DNA of 64,000 nt from Paenibacillus melissococcoides (GCA_944800085.1 CALYLO010000014.1:62001-126000); one strand, 5' to 3'. Positions 17,396 to 26,879 are shown, counted from the first letter of the stretch. Program-made: numbers and translations. Notes: a model not told the origin generated them from the letters alone.

Positions 17396-18265
17396 TTAGC
17401 GGACGGCGTCCGCTTGGCCGAGGCAGCCGGCCATCTCCATTTTCTGAATGGCCAGCGTCTTGACGGCTTGCTTGGCCGGAATCATATATTTGCGCGGATC
17501 GTTCTCATCCGGATTGGCCGCGAATATGGCCTTGATGGCGTCGGAGAAGGCGATGCGCAGCTCGGTCGCGACATTCATCTTCGCCATGCCGAGCTTCACG
17601 CAGCGCTTCACCTGATCCTCCGGAATCCCGGAACCGCCGTGCAGGACGAGCGGAACGGCGACCTGCTTCGCGATCTGCTCCAGCCGATCGAAGGCGATCT
17701 TCGGCTCTCCCTTATAGATGCCATGCGCCGTTCCGATAGCAGGCGCCAGCGTCGGCACGCCGGTTGCGGCGACAAAGGCGGCGCATTCTTCCGGCACGGC
17801 CAGGCGGGCATCTTCCTCCTCGACAACGATATCGTCTTCCACGCCGCCGACCTTGCCGAGCTCGGCTTCGACATTGACCCCGGCCGCGCGGGCGACGCGC
17901 ACGACTTCCTGCGTCATCCGCACATTGTCGTCATAAGGATGCATGGACGCATCGATCATGACCGAGGTGTAGCCTGCGCGGATGCAGCGGACAATCAGAT
18001 CGTAGTCGGTGCAATGATCCAGATGGAGCGCGATCGGGACCGAGGAGAGCTTCGCCGCGGTCGTCGCCGCGGCCACGATATATTCCGGACCGAGATGCTT
18101 CACGGTGCCGACCGTTGTCTGCAAAATGAGCGGAGATTGGGTGTCTTCGGCCGCTTCCACTACCGCTTGCAGCATTTCCAGGGTGTGCACATTGAATGCG
18201 GTAATTCCGAAGCCTTGCTCGCGGGCGGCCTGCAGCATTGAAGTTGAGCTGATGAGATGTCCCAT
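17396..18265 (-). CDS. Class II tagatose/fructose-bisphosphate aldolase (GatY/KbaY type)
   Basis: 289 residues. Zinc-binding His residues are visible in IALHLDHCTD, IGTAHGIYKG and LVLHGGSGIPED. AFNVHTLEMLQAVVEAAE at the N-terminus and KMNVATELRIAF at the phosphate site are standard for the family. It splits tagatose-1,6-bisphosphate into glyceraldehyde-3-P and dihydroxyacetone-P. ATG 18265 follows TGGAGG. It is transcribed divergently from agaS across a 90-bp region that holds a palindromic operator. Confidence 0.92.
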   Translation of the reverse strand: MGHLISSTSMLQAAREQGFGITAFNVHTLEMLQAVVEAAEDTQSPLILQTTVGTVKHLGPEYIVAAATTAAKLSSVPIALHLDHCTDYDLIVRCIRAGYTSVMIDASMHPYDDNVRMTQEVVRVARAAGVNVEAELGKVGGVEDDIVVEEEDARLAVPEECAAFVAATGVPTLAPAIGTAHGIYKGEPKIAFDRLEQIAKQVAVPLVLHGGSGIPEDQVKRCVKLGMAKMNVATELRIAFSDAIKAIFAANPDENDPRKYMIPAKQAVKTLAIQKMEMAGCLGQADAVR

Positions 18266-18287
18266 AATTGTAACCTCCAGCAGTTTA

Positions 18288-18319
18288 TGATTGATTCAAT
18301 CAAAATTATGATTTATAAT
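18288..18319 (+). promoter_or_regulatory. agaS promoter with overlapping operator
   Basis: ttgatt (18291-18296) and tataat (18314-18319) are spaced by exactly 17 bases, a good sigma-A promoter reading toward agaS. An inverted repeat tgattg-att-caatca (18288-18302) covers the -35 box and is a natural site for the DeoR-type repressor encoded downstream. Confidence 0.75.
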
Positions 18320-18355
18320 TTCATTAAAGATGATTATAAGGGAGGAATTTGGGAG

Positions 18356-19414
18356 ATGTCAATTCAAGATACGCATACGTACCGGGAAATCAGCGAGCAG
18401 GCTGCCGCGCTTCAAGAGGCATGGAATCAACTTCAGTCCCAGCGCGGATGGGTAGATAAATATGTAGGGAACGCGCAGTTCGAGGAGATCGTATTTATCG
18501 GATCCGGCTCATCCTGGTACCAGGCGATGACGATGGCGGCCACGTACCGGGCATGGACGGGCAAGAGCGCGTCCGCCTTTCCTTCCTCGGAGCTGTTCTT
18601 GTTCCGCAACCAGACGGTGACCCCATCCAAGAAGACGCTGCTGGTCGGCGTATCCCGTTCCGGCGAATCGCATGAAGTCCTTCTGGCGCTGGAATCGGTC
18701 GCCGATCTGCCGAACTGGACGACCTGCGGCATTACATGCCATCCGGACAGCAAGATGGCGAAGATGACGGAATGCCTCGTTTCTCCGTCGGGAGCGGAGA
18801 AGAGCACGGTCATGACCAAATCGCTCAGCAGCATGACGTTTCTCATGCAGGCGGCAATCGCGCTTGCGTCCGGAAGCGAAGCGGCTTGCCGCGAGCTCGA
18901 AGCCGTATTGCAATCTGATGCGGCGTTGGTTACAATGGCGGATGACAAGGTGAAAGCATGGGTCGAAGCGCATCAATTCGACAGAACGATCTATCTCGGC
19001 ATGGGCGCGCTGTACGGCTTGGCGCTGGAAGCCTGCCTGAAGCTGAAGGAAATGACGTATACATGGACCGAGGCCTACGGCACGCTGGAATTCCGCCACG
19101 GCCCGAAATCGATCGTCGATAAGAATACTCAGATCGTGCTGCTGCTGTCTGAACAAGCCCGTTCCTACGAGCTGAAGGTGGCGGAAGAGATGAAGCAGTA
19201 CGGCGCGACGGTTGTGATTATTACCGCCCAAGCGGGAGCGGACACCGCATTTGCCGATCTCGTCTTCGAGGTGGGGCATGGAGACGCGAGCGATGAAGCA
19301 CGGGCGGTTTTGTATTTGCCATTTGTACAATATAATGGTTATTATACGGCGGTAACCCGTGGCTTGAACCCGGATGATCCGCGCAACTTGACCCAGTTCG
19401 TAGCCATTGAATAG
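18356..19414 (+). CDS. agaS: Galactosamine-6-phosphate deaminase/isomerase (AgaS-like SIS protein)
   Basis: 352 residues with two SIS domains. The first holds IVFIGSGSSWYQAM and LVGVSRSGESHEVLLAL, the second ERTIYLG-type segment DRTIYLGMGALYGLALEACLKLKEMT and ETY-like EAYGTLEFRHGPKSIV, the sugar-phosphate site seen in GlmS/AgaS. It converts galactosamine-6-P to tagatose-6-P and ammonia, feeding the kinase and aldolase encoded divergently. ATG 18356 has GGGAGG nearby. Followed after 170 bp by its regulator; that gap (19415-19584) shows no feature I recognise. Confidence 0.88.
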   Translation: MSIQDTHTYREISEQAAALQEAWNQLQSQRGWVDKYVGNAQFEEIVFIGSGSSWYQAMTMAATYRAWTGKSASAFPSSELFLFRNQTVTPSKKTLLVGVSRSGESHEVLLALESVADLPNWTTCGITCHPDSKMAKMTECLVSPSGAEKSTVMTKSLSSMTFLMQAAIALASGSEAACRELEAVLQSDAALVTMADDKVKAWVEAHQFDRTIYLGMGALYGLALEACLKLKEMTYTWTEAYGTLEFRHGPKSIVDKNTQIVLLLSEQARSYELKVAEEMKQYGATVVIITAQAGADTAFADLVFEVGHGDASDEARAVLYLPFVQYNGYYTAVTRGLNPDDPRNLTQFVAIE

Positions 19415-19584
19415 AAGCGGCATGGCGCCGGCTCCGGGCGGGGCAACCGTGGCTCGTGAGCCGGCCATAGCGCGTTGCGGTTTCCCTCAAGCTGGTGGTG
19501 GGGCGGATATCGCGGGAGAGAGCTCCCGTTGTACCTTAGGGGCCCGGCCTGTCCCTGCTGCGGGGGAATCATGATAGGAGTGTA

Positions 19585-20382
19585 ATGATTATGAGTGAGA
19601 CGTTATCCAAAGGCGAACAGCGCCGCAGGCAGATTTTACAGCGGTTGAAGCAGAATGGCCGCATTACGATTCCGGAGATTATCGAGAATTTCGATTGCTC
19701 GGAGGCGACGGCCCGCCGGGATTTGGACGTATTGGAGCGGAAGGGCGAGCTGATTCGCACTATCGGGGGCGCGATCTTCGAGGGAGCGGGAGCGATCCGC
19801 GAAGTCCCGTTCGTCGAGAAGCGCCAGTTGTTGTGGCTGGAGAAGGAAGCCATCGCCAAGCGGGCGCTCGATTTTATTGAAGAGGGCGACAGCATCTGTC
19901 TAACCGGCGGCACGACCACCTTCCTGATCGCGAAGCTGTTGAAGGAGCGGCAAGGCATTACCGTCGTCACCAATGCAGTGAACATCGCGATGGAGCTGTC
20001 GGACTGCGACGGCGTTCAGGTCGTCGTCATCGGCGGCGTCATGCGCAGCAACAGCTTCGAGCTCTGCGGCCCGCTGGCCGAACGCACGATCGAACATCTT
20101 AACATCGAGAAGCTTTTCATGGGGATTGACGGTTTTTCTCCGGTGAAGGGCATTACGACGTACTCCGAGCTGGAAGCGCAGACTGCTCAGATGCTGATGC
20201 GGCAGGCCCAGCAGACGATCGCCGTATTCGATCATACGAAGGTCGGCAAGGCCTCCCTGTTCTCGGTCGCCTCCATCGAGGAGTTGACGGCCTGCATTAC
20301 GGATCACGAACTGCCCGAAGAGATGGCTTCGGCCCTCGAGCAGGCCGGAATCGCTTGTTATTACGCCCAGCTTCCGGATTGA
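19585..20382 (+). CDS. DeoR/AgaR-family transcriptional repressor
   Basis: 265 residues (263 if the second ATG at 19591 is used; both lie near AGGAG). Helix-turn-helix RITIPEIIENFDCSEATARRDLDVLERKGELIRTIGGA is the DeoR signature. The C-terminal sugar-phosphate sensor has LTGGTTTFLIAKLL, VVTNAVNIAMEL, VVVIGGVMR and LFMGIDGF. It probably represses both arms of the galactosamine locus until an intermediate such as tagatose-6-P accumulates (inference). Confidence 0.88.
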   Translation: MIMSETLSKGEQRRRQILQRLKQNGRITIPEIIENFDCSEATARRDLDVLERKGELIRTIGGAIFEGAGAIREVPFVEKRQLLWLEKEAIAKRALDFIEEGDSICLTGGTTTFLIAKLLKERQGITVVTNAVNIAMELSDCDGVQVVVIGGVMRSNSFELCGPLAERTIEHLNIEKLFMGIDGFSPVKGITTYSELEAQTAQMLMRQAQQTIAVFDHTKVGKASLFSVASIEELTACITDHELPEEMASALEQAGIACYYAQLPD

Positions 20383-20454
20383 GAGGCGGGCTTTTTTAGT
20401 TGGGCGGGAAGTAAGCGGGAAGTCAGAAGTATAGGCGGACCAAAGCTGCACCAG

Positions 20455-20645
20455 TACAGTATTTTCTCCCCACAGAGGCGCTTATTGGCGGAAATGCTGC
20501 AAAACTGCATCTTTTCTCGCAATTGTCTCCTTTTCTACGCCCCAACGAAGGTAATTCCTGCATATTTGCAGGCTTGCCGTGCCGCAACGCAGTGCCAATC
20601 AAATTACTGCATTATTGCAGCATTGGCGGGCCCAGCCGCATGCAA
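20455..20645. repeat. Intergenic repeat with tgcaaaactgca / ctgcatatttgcag motifs (copy 1)
   Basis: The 880-bp gap between the DeoR gene and crr contains gctgcaaaactgcat-ttttct, then attcctgcatatttgcagg (a short hairpin), then attactgcattattgcagcattggcgg. The same succession recurs at 31940-32135, with gctgcaaaactacagttttct, atcctgcaaaacggcat and atcctgtataaatgcagg. This looks like a dispersed, hairpin-forming repeat family. The remainder, 20646-21029, shows no supported gene. Confidence 0.6.
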
Positions 20646-21029
20646 AAGGCGTTACCCAGGCCGGCAGGGGAAACAACATAAGCGACGGGAAGACACGAAT
20701 CCATCTCGGTTTACATAAAATGGAAAATAGAGACGCGGCAACGGAAAGACACCATAAAGCACAACCGGAAGACACGAGCATCCACTATACCCCAAAGCGG
20801 CAGCCGGGAAGCGGAGGCAAGCCGTTTCTTCCTCTCCCCCAGACAGCAGCAAGCCAAAACATCCCCAACAGGCGGCAGGGCGCATGGTTACGCTGCGTTT
20901 GGCTCGCTTTGGAGCCGGCCGTTCAGGTCATCGGTATGATTTTATACCGGAATGCGCATCTTAATGGATAACCGCCCATTTACAGCTCTTGGCGATTATG
21001 TCATTTTGGTAACAGCAGTTTTCACACGC

Positions 21030-21058
21030 TTGCATCCCGTATGCGCTCATGTTAGAAT
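21030..21058 (+). promoter_or_regulatory. Promoter of the crr-ptsH-ptsI operon
   Basis: ttgcat (21030-21035), 17 bases, tagaat (21053-21058). Transcription would begin close to 21065, just ahead of the RAT element. Confidence 0.7.
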
Positions 21059-21085
21059 AGTGTTGACATTTACACTGCAAGCAGC

Positions 21086-21162
21086 GTGTTACTAGTACGA
21101 CTAGGCATGAGCTAAGCGGCCGTTCACAGCGTGAACTGCGTGCTTTAGCTCATGCCTTTTTT
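21086..21162 (+). promoter_or_regulatory. RAT antiterminator and terminator 1 (GlcT-type), upstream of crr
   Basis: gtgttactag...ctaggcatgag at 21086-21111 matches the ribonucleic antiterminator (RAT) bound by GlcT in the Bacillus ptsG leader. Its 3' arm, aggcatgagctaa, also pairs with ttagctcatgcc (21145-21156), followed by six T: a classic terminator that overlaps the RAT. GlcT binding would favour read-through into crr-ptsH-ptsI. An extra hairpin gttcac / gtgaac sits inside the terminator loop. Confidence 0.92.
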
Positions 21163-21262
21163 GTTATGTACGAAGGGATTCCCGTTATTTGGTCCTATTC
21201 CGTGCTTTGGCTGCTTATGCGCGGCAGGGCATCATCAGTGCTTATTACGAGGAGGAATTCAC

Positions 21263-21748
21263 ATGTTTGGATTTGGCAAGAAAAAGAAAACGATATCGGT
21301 CGTTGCACCTATAACAGGCAAAGCCGTGTCTCTCGAACAAGTGGAGGATCCGGCATTCGCCCAAAAAATCATCGGAGACGGCGTGGCGATTGAGCCGGAG
21401 CAAGGAGTGCTGGTCGCTCCGTTCGACGGGCACGTCATCCATCTGATTGATTCCCATCATTCGCTTGTGCTGGGGCATGAATCGGGGCTGGAGCTGCTGT
21501 TCCATATCGGCGTGAATACGGTGTCTCTGAAGGGCGAACCGTTCACCCCGCATGTGAAGACGGGGGACAAAGTGAAGCAGGGCGATGTCTTGATCGAGTT
21601 CGATATGGATAAGATTCGCGCAGCGGGCCTTCCCGTCATCACGCCGGTCGTCGTCGCGAATGGCGATGCGGTCGAAGAATTGAAGACGAAGCTGGGTTCC
21701 GTCAAGGCGAATGAGACAGAAATTATGGAAATCGTCATGAAAAAATAG
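21263..21748 (+). CDS. crr: PTS glucose-type EIIA protein
   Basis: 161 residues, soluble. APITGKAVSLEQVEDPAFAQ and the VAPFDGHV segment are typical of EIIA(Glc). His66 (DSHHSLVLGH) and His81 (LELLFHIGVNTV), 15 residues apart, correspond to the two active-site His of E. coli EIIA(Glc); His81 is the phosphorylated one. It would accept phosphate from HPr and pass it to EIIB domains such as that of PtsG, which lacks its own EIIA. ATG 21263 follows GAGGAGG. First gene of the operon, 24 bp before ptsH. Confidence 0.95.
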   Translation: MFGFGKKKKTISVVAPITGKAVSLEQVEDPAFAQKIIGDGVAIEPEQGVLVAPFDGHVIHLIDSHHSLVLGHESGLELLFHIGVNTVSLKGEPFTPHVKTGDKVKQGDVLIEFDMDKIRAAGLPVITPVVVANGDAVEELKTKLGSVKANETEIMEIVMKK

Positions 21749-21772
21749 GTTTTTTGGAAAGAGGAGGATATC

Positions 21773-22033
21773 ATGGAGAAGCAATTCACGATCAAAAATC
21801 CGCAAGGCGTGCATGCCCGTCCGGCGGGCGCCATTATGAAAAAAGCGGCCGAGTTCCCGGACGCGCAAGTGTCGCTGGAGTTCAACGGCCGTAAAGTAAG
21901 CGCGAAGAGCATCACGGGCGTGCTGACGCTCGGCATGAAGGCCGGCGACGTCATTACGGTGTCGGCCGAAGGCGACCGGGCCGAGCAGGCGATTGATGCC
22001 GTAGGCGCGGTCTTGGAATCGGTTCTCGATTAA
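21773..22033 (+). CDS. ptsH: HPr phosphocarrier protein
   Basis: 86 residues. His15 in NPQGVHARPAG is the site phosphorylated by Enzyme I; Ser in SAKSITGVLTLG is the HPr-kinase site used in Gram-positive carbon catabolite repression. Full length for the family and preceded by AGAGGAGG. Compare the shortened copy at 1916, which is otherwise almost the same. Confidence 0.97.
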   Translation: MEKQFTIKNPQGVHARPAGAIMKKAAEFPDAQVSLEFNGRKVSAKSITGVLTLGMKAGDVITVSAEGDRAEQAIDAVGAVLESVLD

Positions 22034-22123
22034 TTCGAGCGAGATACGGTTATAGATATGACGAGACGACAGAATGGACACGATACAGACGGGATTGAGA
22101 ACAGAAGGAGTGGAGGAACCGTC

Positions 22124-23863
22124 ATGCTGCTACAAGGGATTGCCGCCGCCTCCGGCTATGCTATCGGGCAAGCGTTCATCCTGCAGGAGCAGGAAGCTTC
22201 GGTGGAGCGGGTAGACATCGCTCCCGGCGAAGCGGATGCAGAAGTGGAGCGGCTTCAGAATGCGGTTGCACAGTCGAAGGAAGAACTGGAAAAAATAAAG
22301 ACAAGCACGGCGGCCCGGCTCGGAGAACATGAGGCGGAAATTTTCGCCACGCATCAGCTCCTGCTGGAGGATGAGGAATTCATCGGGCAGGCGATCGGGC
22401 AGATTCGCGCCCTGAACGTGAACGCCGAATATGCGCTGCATGAGGTGACCGAGCAGTTGGTCGCGATCTTTGCCGGCATGGATGATGAATATTTGCGCGA
22501 GCGGGCAGCCGACTTCCGCGATGTCAGCAAGCGGGTGCAGCGCCATCTATCCGGGGCCAAGGCGGCTTCGCTGAACGATTTCGCCGAGGCGGTCGTCCTG
22601 TTCGCCAATGATCTGACGCCATCGGATACGGCCCAGCTCGATCGGTCCAAGGTGGCCGGATTCGTGACGGAGACAGGCGGACGCACGTCGCACTCCGCGA
22701 TTATGGCCCGCTCGATGGAGATTCCGGCGGTGGTCGGACTGACGGACGCGATGAGCAGCGTCAAGACGGGCCAGATGGTCATTGTGGACGGCTCCAGCGG
22801 CATCGTGCTGATCGATCCCGATGCCGAGACGCTGGCTGCTTACCGGGAGAAGAAGGAGAAGTTCGAGCTGCGCCGGGAAGAAATGAAGCAGTACAAGGAT
22901 CGGCCTTCGGTAACGGCGGACGGCCATCGGGTCGAGCTGGTGGCCAATATCGGGAACCCGCAGGATGCGCTGGGCGCGCGGAATCACGGGGCGGAAGGCG
23001 TCGGCCTGTTCCGCACGGAATTCCTGTACATGGGCCGCGACAACTTCCCATCGGAAGAGGAGCAGTATCATGCTTATACGGCGGTCTGCCAGACGATGGG
23101 ACCGGAGAAGCCGGTCGTCATCCGGACGCTCGATATCGGAGGAGACAAGGAACTGTCTTATCTGGAGCTGCCGAAGGAGATGAATCCGTTCCTCGGCTAC
23201 CGCGCGATTCGGCTCTGTCTGGACCGCAAAGATCTGTTCAAGACGCAGTTGAGAGCCATTCTCCGCGCCAGCGCGCACGGCAACATCAAGATGATGTACC
23301 CGATGATCGCGACGATTACCGAGCTGCGGGAAGCGAACGAACTGCTCGCCGAAGCGCGGCAGGAGCTGGATGCGGAAGGCGTGGCTTATAACCGTGAGAT
23401 GGAAGTCGGAATCATGATCGAGGTGCCGGCGGCGGCGATTGCCGCCGACCAGTTGGCTGAAGAAGTCGACTTCTTCTCGATCGGCACCAATGACCTCGTT
23501 CAATATACGATGGCCGCCGATCGCATGAACCAGCAGGTGTCGCATCTGTCGCAGCCGTTCCATCCGTCCGTGCTGCGGCTGATTAAGATGGTCATCGACG
23601 CGGCGCACAGCCGCGGCAAGTGGGCCGGCATGTGCGGAGAGATGGCCGGCAATCTGAAGGCGATTCCGCTGCTGCTTGGCCTCGGTCTGGATGAGTTCAG
23701 CATGAGCGCCAGCTCGGTTCTTCCGGCGCGCGTGCTGCTGAGCCGGCTCGACCGGGAAGCGATGAAGCCGTTGGCCGAGGAAGCGCTGCGGCTGACGACG
23801 GCAGAAGAGATCCAATATCTTGTCGTCGAACGCATTCCGGCTATTCAGGAGTTGACGATATAA
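22124..23863 (+). CDS. ptsI: PTS Enzyme I (phosphoenolpyruvate-protein phosphotransferase)
   Basis: 579 residues, normal for the family. GGRTSHSAIMARSMEIPAVVG near residue 185 holds the phospho-His; VDGSSGIVLIDPD ends the N-terminal part. The PEP-binding barrel has GAEGVGLFRTEFLYMGRD, RTLDIGGDKELSYL, MIEVPAAA, FFSIGTNDLVQYTMAADR and the catalytic Cys in GMCGEMAG. It takes phosphate from PEP and charges HPr. ATG 22124 lies behind GAAGGAGTGGAGG, 90 bp after ptsH. Confidence 0.97.
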   Translation: MLLQGIAAASGYAIGQAFILQEQEASVERVDIAPGEADAEVERLQNAVAQSKEELEKIKTSTAARLGEHEAEIFATHQLLLEDEEFIGQAIGQIRALNVNAEYALHEVTEQLVAIFAGMDDEYLRERAADFRDVSKRVQRHLSGAKAASLNDFAEAVVLFANDLTPSDTAQLDRSKVAGFVTETGGRTSHSAIMARSMEIPAVVGLTDAMSSVKTGQMVIVDGSSGIVLIDPDAETLAAYREKKEKFELRREEMKQYKDRPSVTADGHRVELVANIGNPQDALGARNHGAEGVGLFRTEFLYMGRDNFPSEEEQYHAYTAVCQTMGPEKPVVIRTLDIGGDKELSYLELPKEMNPFLGYRAIRLCLDRKDLFKTQLRAILRASAHGNIKMMYPMIATITELREANELLAEARQELDAEGVAYNREMEVGIMIEVPAAAIAADQLAEEVDFFSIGTNDLVQYTMAADRMNQQVSHLSQPFHPSVLRLIKMVIDAAHSRGKWAGMCGEMAGNLKAIPLLLGLGLDEFSMSASSVLPARVLLSRLDREAMKPLAEEALRLTTAEEIQYLVVERIPAIQELTI

Positions 23864-23888
23864 TAAGACACTAAGGCAGCTTGTGCAG

Positions 23889-23976
23889 GCTTGAGGGAGG
23901 AAGAATAGGGCATTCTCCCTCAAGCTTGACGATTTTCGACAATGTTCGTCAAAATCTTGACTTTTTTTTATTTTTT
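23889..23976 (+). terminator. Terminator region after ptsI
   Basis: A perfect 11-bp stem gcttgagggag / ctccctcaagc (23889-23925) is followed by a second imperfect hairpin (gattttcgac ... gtcaaaatc, 23931-23956) and a long T run. Together they separate the ptsI transcript from glcT. Confidence 0.75.
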
Positions 23977-23977
23977 A

Positions 23978-24006
23978 TTGAAGATGGCTGCATGTTGTTC
24001 TACAAT
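23978..24006 (+). promoter_or_regulatory. Promoter of glcT
   Basis: ttgaag (23978-23983), 17 bases, tacaat (24001-24006). A weak catabolite-response-like box cgtaaccgtttcca lies just downstream at 24032-24045. Confidence 0.6.
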
Positions 24007-24089
24007 AAACTTACAGAGGTGACGATTTTTTCGTAACCGTTTCCATTTTCTGCTCGCTATCACCCGTCTGATGAGAAAGGAGCTTACCG

Positions 24090-24947
24090 TTGTCTAGCGA
24101 ACGCCGCTTTGAGATTATGCGCGCCTTAAGCAACAATGTTGTGCTGGCGAAGGAAGTGCTGACGGACAAGGAAACCATTCTCATGGGAAAAGGAATCGGG
24201 TTCGGGGCGAAGCCCGGGCAAGCGATACTTTCCGGCGATACGCGAATTGAGAAGACGTTTTATTTGGATGATAAGCAGAATCTCTCGCAATATCAGATGC
24301 TGTTCGAGCAGATTGATCCAGAAGTGATTGACGTATCGGAACAGTTCATTTCCCTTGTGGCTTCCGAATTGACTCCCGATCTGAATGAGCATATTCATCT
24401 GGCGCTGCCGAGCCATATCGAGTATGCGCTCTACCGGCTGCGGCATCAGATCGAGATCGAAAATCCTTTTTTATGGGAAATCCGGACGCTGAACCCGAAG
24501 GAATACGAGCTTGCTTCCCGCGCGGCGGAGATTATTGGACAACAATTCGGCGTCGAGGTGCCGGAGGATGAGATCGGGTTCCTGACGATCCATATCCAAT
24601 CGGCCGTCGCCCATGTTCCTGTGAACAATGTGGTCCAGCACAATCATCTGCTGCGGGAGCTGGTCGGCCTCATCGAGGCGCGGCGGGGCAGTCCGATTCC
24701 GAAGGATAGCATCGATTATTTGCGGCTGGTGACCCATCTGCGCTTCGCGATAGAGCGTATCCGCCAAGGCCAGCATTCCCGCAATCCGTTCCGTGACCGG
24801 ATGCAGGAGATGGCTCCTTATGAATACGAGGTCGCCGGAGAATGCGCCAAGCTGATGAGCGCTCAGTTGAAAGCGCCGGTGTCGGAAGACGAGACAGCCT
24901 ATATTGCGATGCACTTGTACCGTCTATTCCATCGGGATGCCGAATAA
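24090..24947 (+). CDS. glcT: PTS transcriptional antiterminator GlcT
   Basis: 285 residues. The N-terminal RNA-binding (CAT) domain includes RALSNNVVLAKEV and LMGKGIGFGAKPG. Two PTS regulation domains follow, with conserved His in LNEHIHLALPSHIEYAL and GFLTIHIQSAV (PRD1), and RLVTHLRFAIERI and AYIAMHLYRLF (PRD2). Phosphorylation of these by PTS proteins controls RNA binding. Start TTG 24090 has AAAGGAG at ideal spacing; no better ATG precedes the CAT domain. Its targets are presumably the three RAT elements in this window. Confidence 0.92.
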   Translation: MSSERRFEIMRALSNNVVLAKEVLTDKETILMGKGIGFGAKPGQAILSGDTRIEKTFYLDDKQNLSQYQMLFEQIDPEVIDVSEQFISLVASELTPDLNEHIHLALPSHIEYALYRLRHQIEIENPFLWEIRTLNPKEYELASRAAEIIGQQFGVEVPEDEIGFLTIHIQSAVAHVPVNNVVQHNHLLRELVGLIEARRGSPIPKDSIDYLRLVTHLRFAIERIRQGQHSRNPFRDRMQEMAPYEYEVAGECAKLMSAQLKAPVSEDETAYIAMHLYRLFHRDAE

Positions 24948-24969
24948 CATAGACAGCATCATATCGGGC

Positions 24970-25054
24970 GTGTTACTAGTTAGACTAGGCATGAGCTTGC
25001 CCGGGCCCATCCGCTTGCGCGGATGTCGTTCTGCTGCAGGCTCATGCCTTTTTT
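24970..25054 (+). promoter_or_regulatory. RAT antiterminator and terminator 2, upstream of EIICB copy 1
   Basis: gtgttactag...ctaggcatgag at 24970-24995; ggcatgagc pairs with gctcatgcc (25039-25047), followed by six T. An inner hairpin atccgc / gcggat lies in the loop. It begins 23 bases after the glcT stop, so it may be reached by glcT read-through as well as by its own promoter, which I cannot identify. Confidence 0.9.
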
Positions 25055-25252
25055 CGCTATCCGGGAAATCACGGAGGCGAAGCGGGGCGATATACAGGCT
25101 AGTGAATATTTCTTCCGCCTTTAATCCATACTTGTATTGATTTTACCCATTATATCCTTGAATCATTGCAGTTCATTAGCGGGAACCTGATCGCAAGTTC
25201 ATACTACTCCCAAGAAAGCAACTACACTCTGTTGAAAAAGGGAATATAAAGG

Positions 25253-26767
25253 ATGAACAACTTCTTTGAGAAAGCGCAGCGATTTGGCAAATCATTTATG
25301 CTCCCTATTGCGGTCCTTCCTGCTGCAGGACTTTTGTTGGGTATCGGCGGGGCGCTGTCCAATCCGAATACGGTCAGCACCTATCCGTTCCTGGATGTGC
25401 CTTGGCTGCAGCACGTCTTTACGATTATGAGCAGCGCGGGCAGCATCGTGTTCGCCAACCTGGCGCTGCTGTTCGCGATCGGCGTAGCCGTCGGCCTGGC
25501 CCGGGCGGACAAAGGAACGGCCGGGCCAGGCCGGGCTCGCTTACTTGGTCATGAACGCGACGATTAGCGCCATGCTTGTCATTACAGGCAACCTGGCGGC
25601 GGATAATCTCGCTTCTGTGGGCCAAGGCATGATTCTGGGCATTCAGACGCTGGAAACCGGCGTGTTCGGCGGCGTCATTATCGGTCTGGTCACCTCGATT
25701 CTTCATAATCGTTATAATAAAATTCAATTGCCGCAGTTTTTGGGCTTTTTCGGCGGGTCGCGATGTACTTCGTCTGGCCGTTGATTCAGTCCGTTATTTT
25801 CCAAGCGGGCGGGCTGGTGGAAGCGACCGGCTATATCGGCACATTGCTCTACGGCTTCATCCTGCGTTTGCTTGGACCGCTGGGCTTGCATCACATCTTC
25901 TACATGCCTTTCTGGACGACGGGGCTCGGAGGATCGATGGAAGTCGGCGGGCAATTGGTTGAAGGAACGCAGAAAATTTTCTTCGCCCAGTTGGCGGATC
26001 CGAGCACGGAGAAATTTTTCATTGGCACGGCGCGGTTTATGTCCGGCCGCTTTATTACGATGATGTTTGGCTTGCTGGGCGCCGCATTGGCGATTTATCA
26101 CACCGCCAAGCCGGAGAAAAAGAAAGTGGTCTTCGGTCTGATGCTGTCCGCCGCGCTGACATCATTCCTGACCGGAATTACGGAGCCGCTGGAATTTTCG
26201 TTCTTGTTCATCGCGCCGTTCCTGTATGTCATTCATGCGTTTTTTGACGGCTTGGCCTTCATGCTGGCGCATATTTTCGAGATTACGATCGGGCAGACCT
26301 TCTCCGGAGGCTTGATTGATTTTATTCTCTTCGGGATGCTGCAAGGTCAAGCCAAGACCAACTGGCTGATGGTTCCGGTCATCGGCGCCGTCTGGTTCTG
26401 CTTGTACTACTTCACGTTCCGGTTCTTGATTGTCAAATTCAACTTGAAAACGCCGGGCCGCGAGGAAGAAGCGGAGGGCGGAGCGGCCAAGGACGGGGAA
26501 GCGTCCACGGAAGAGGCGTCTGCCGGCGAGGCGAGAGCCAAGGCCGTGGTTCAGGCGCTTGGCGGACAGGACAATATTAAAGATTTGGACTGCTGCGCCA
26601 CGCGACTTCGCGTCTCGGTGTTCCAGGTGGATGGCGTTCAGGAGGATAAGCTGAAGGAAACCGGAGCCAAAGCCGTCATTGTGAAAGGCAACGGCGTTCA
26701 GGTCATTTACGGGCCGCAGGTCACGATTATCAAAAACGAAATCGAGGAATATATGGGAGAATCGTAA
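25253..26767 (+). pseudogene. PTS EIICB transporter (glucose/N-acetylglucosamine family), copy 1, broken
   Basis: MNNFFEKAQRFGKSFMLPIAVLPAAG begins an EIIC domain. Near 25525 (gccgggccaggccggg) the frame shifts by +1. The protein resumes as YLVMNATISAMLVITGN to GFFGGSR at about 25760, where roughly 19 codons (the segment equivalent to KRFVPIVTSLSILVIGIPV in copy 2) are missing together with a second frame change. From MYFVWPLIQSVIF the rest is intact: GLHHIFYMPFW, SFLTGITEPLEFSFLF, and an EIIB domain with the phospho-Cys in DLDCCATRLRV. The deletion makes a sequencing explanation insufficient. Its substrate could be glucose or an amino sugar. Confidence 0.85.
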
Positions 26768-26807
26768 GAACTCCCGACACCGCAGAAGAGCCCGGTGATC
26801 CTCATCC

Positions 26808-26879
26808 GGAGTCCCGGAATCCGATGCGGCCCATAGCGCGCTGCGGTTGAATCGTCTAATCCGCCGGGATACCGAATAA
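26808..26879 (+). pseudogene. Remnant of the 3' end of glcT
   Basis: Read in frame to TAA 26877-26879, this gives GVPESDAAHSALRLNRLIRRDTE and stop, aligning without gaps to the last codons of glcT (PVSEDETAYIAMHLYRLFHRDAE and stop, to 24947). The following 20-odd bases (gatagaacatcatatcg) also match those after glcT (catagacagcatcatatcg). It shows that EIICB copy 2 and its leader arose by duplication of a segment starting inside glcT. Confidence 0.8.

Noticed and set aside
20646..21020. Open frames in both strands between the repeat and the crr promoter
   Set aside because: Short, low-complexity products without ribosome sites or recognisable domains.
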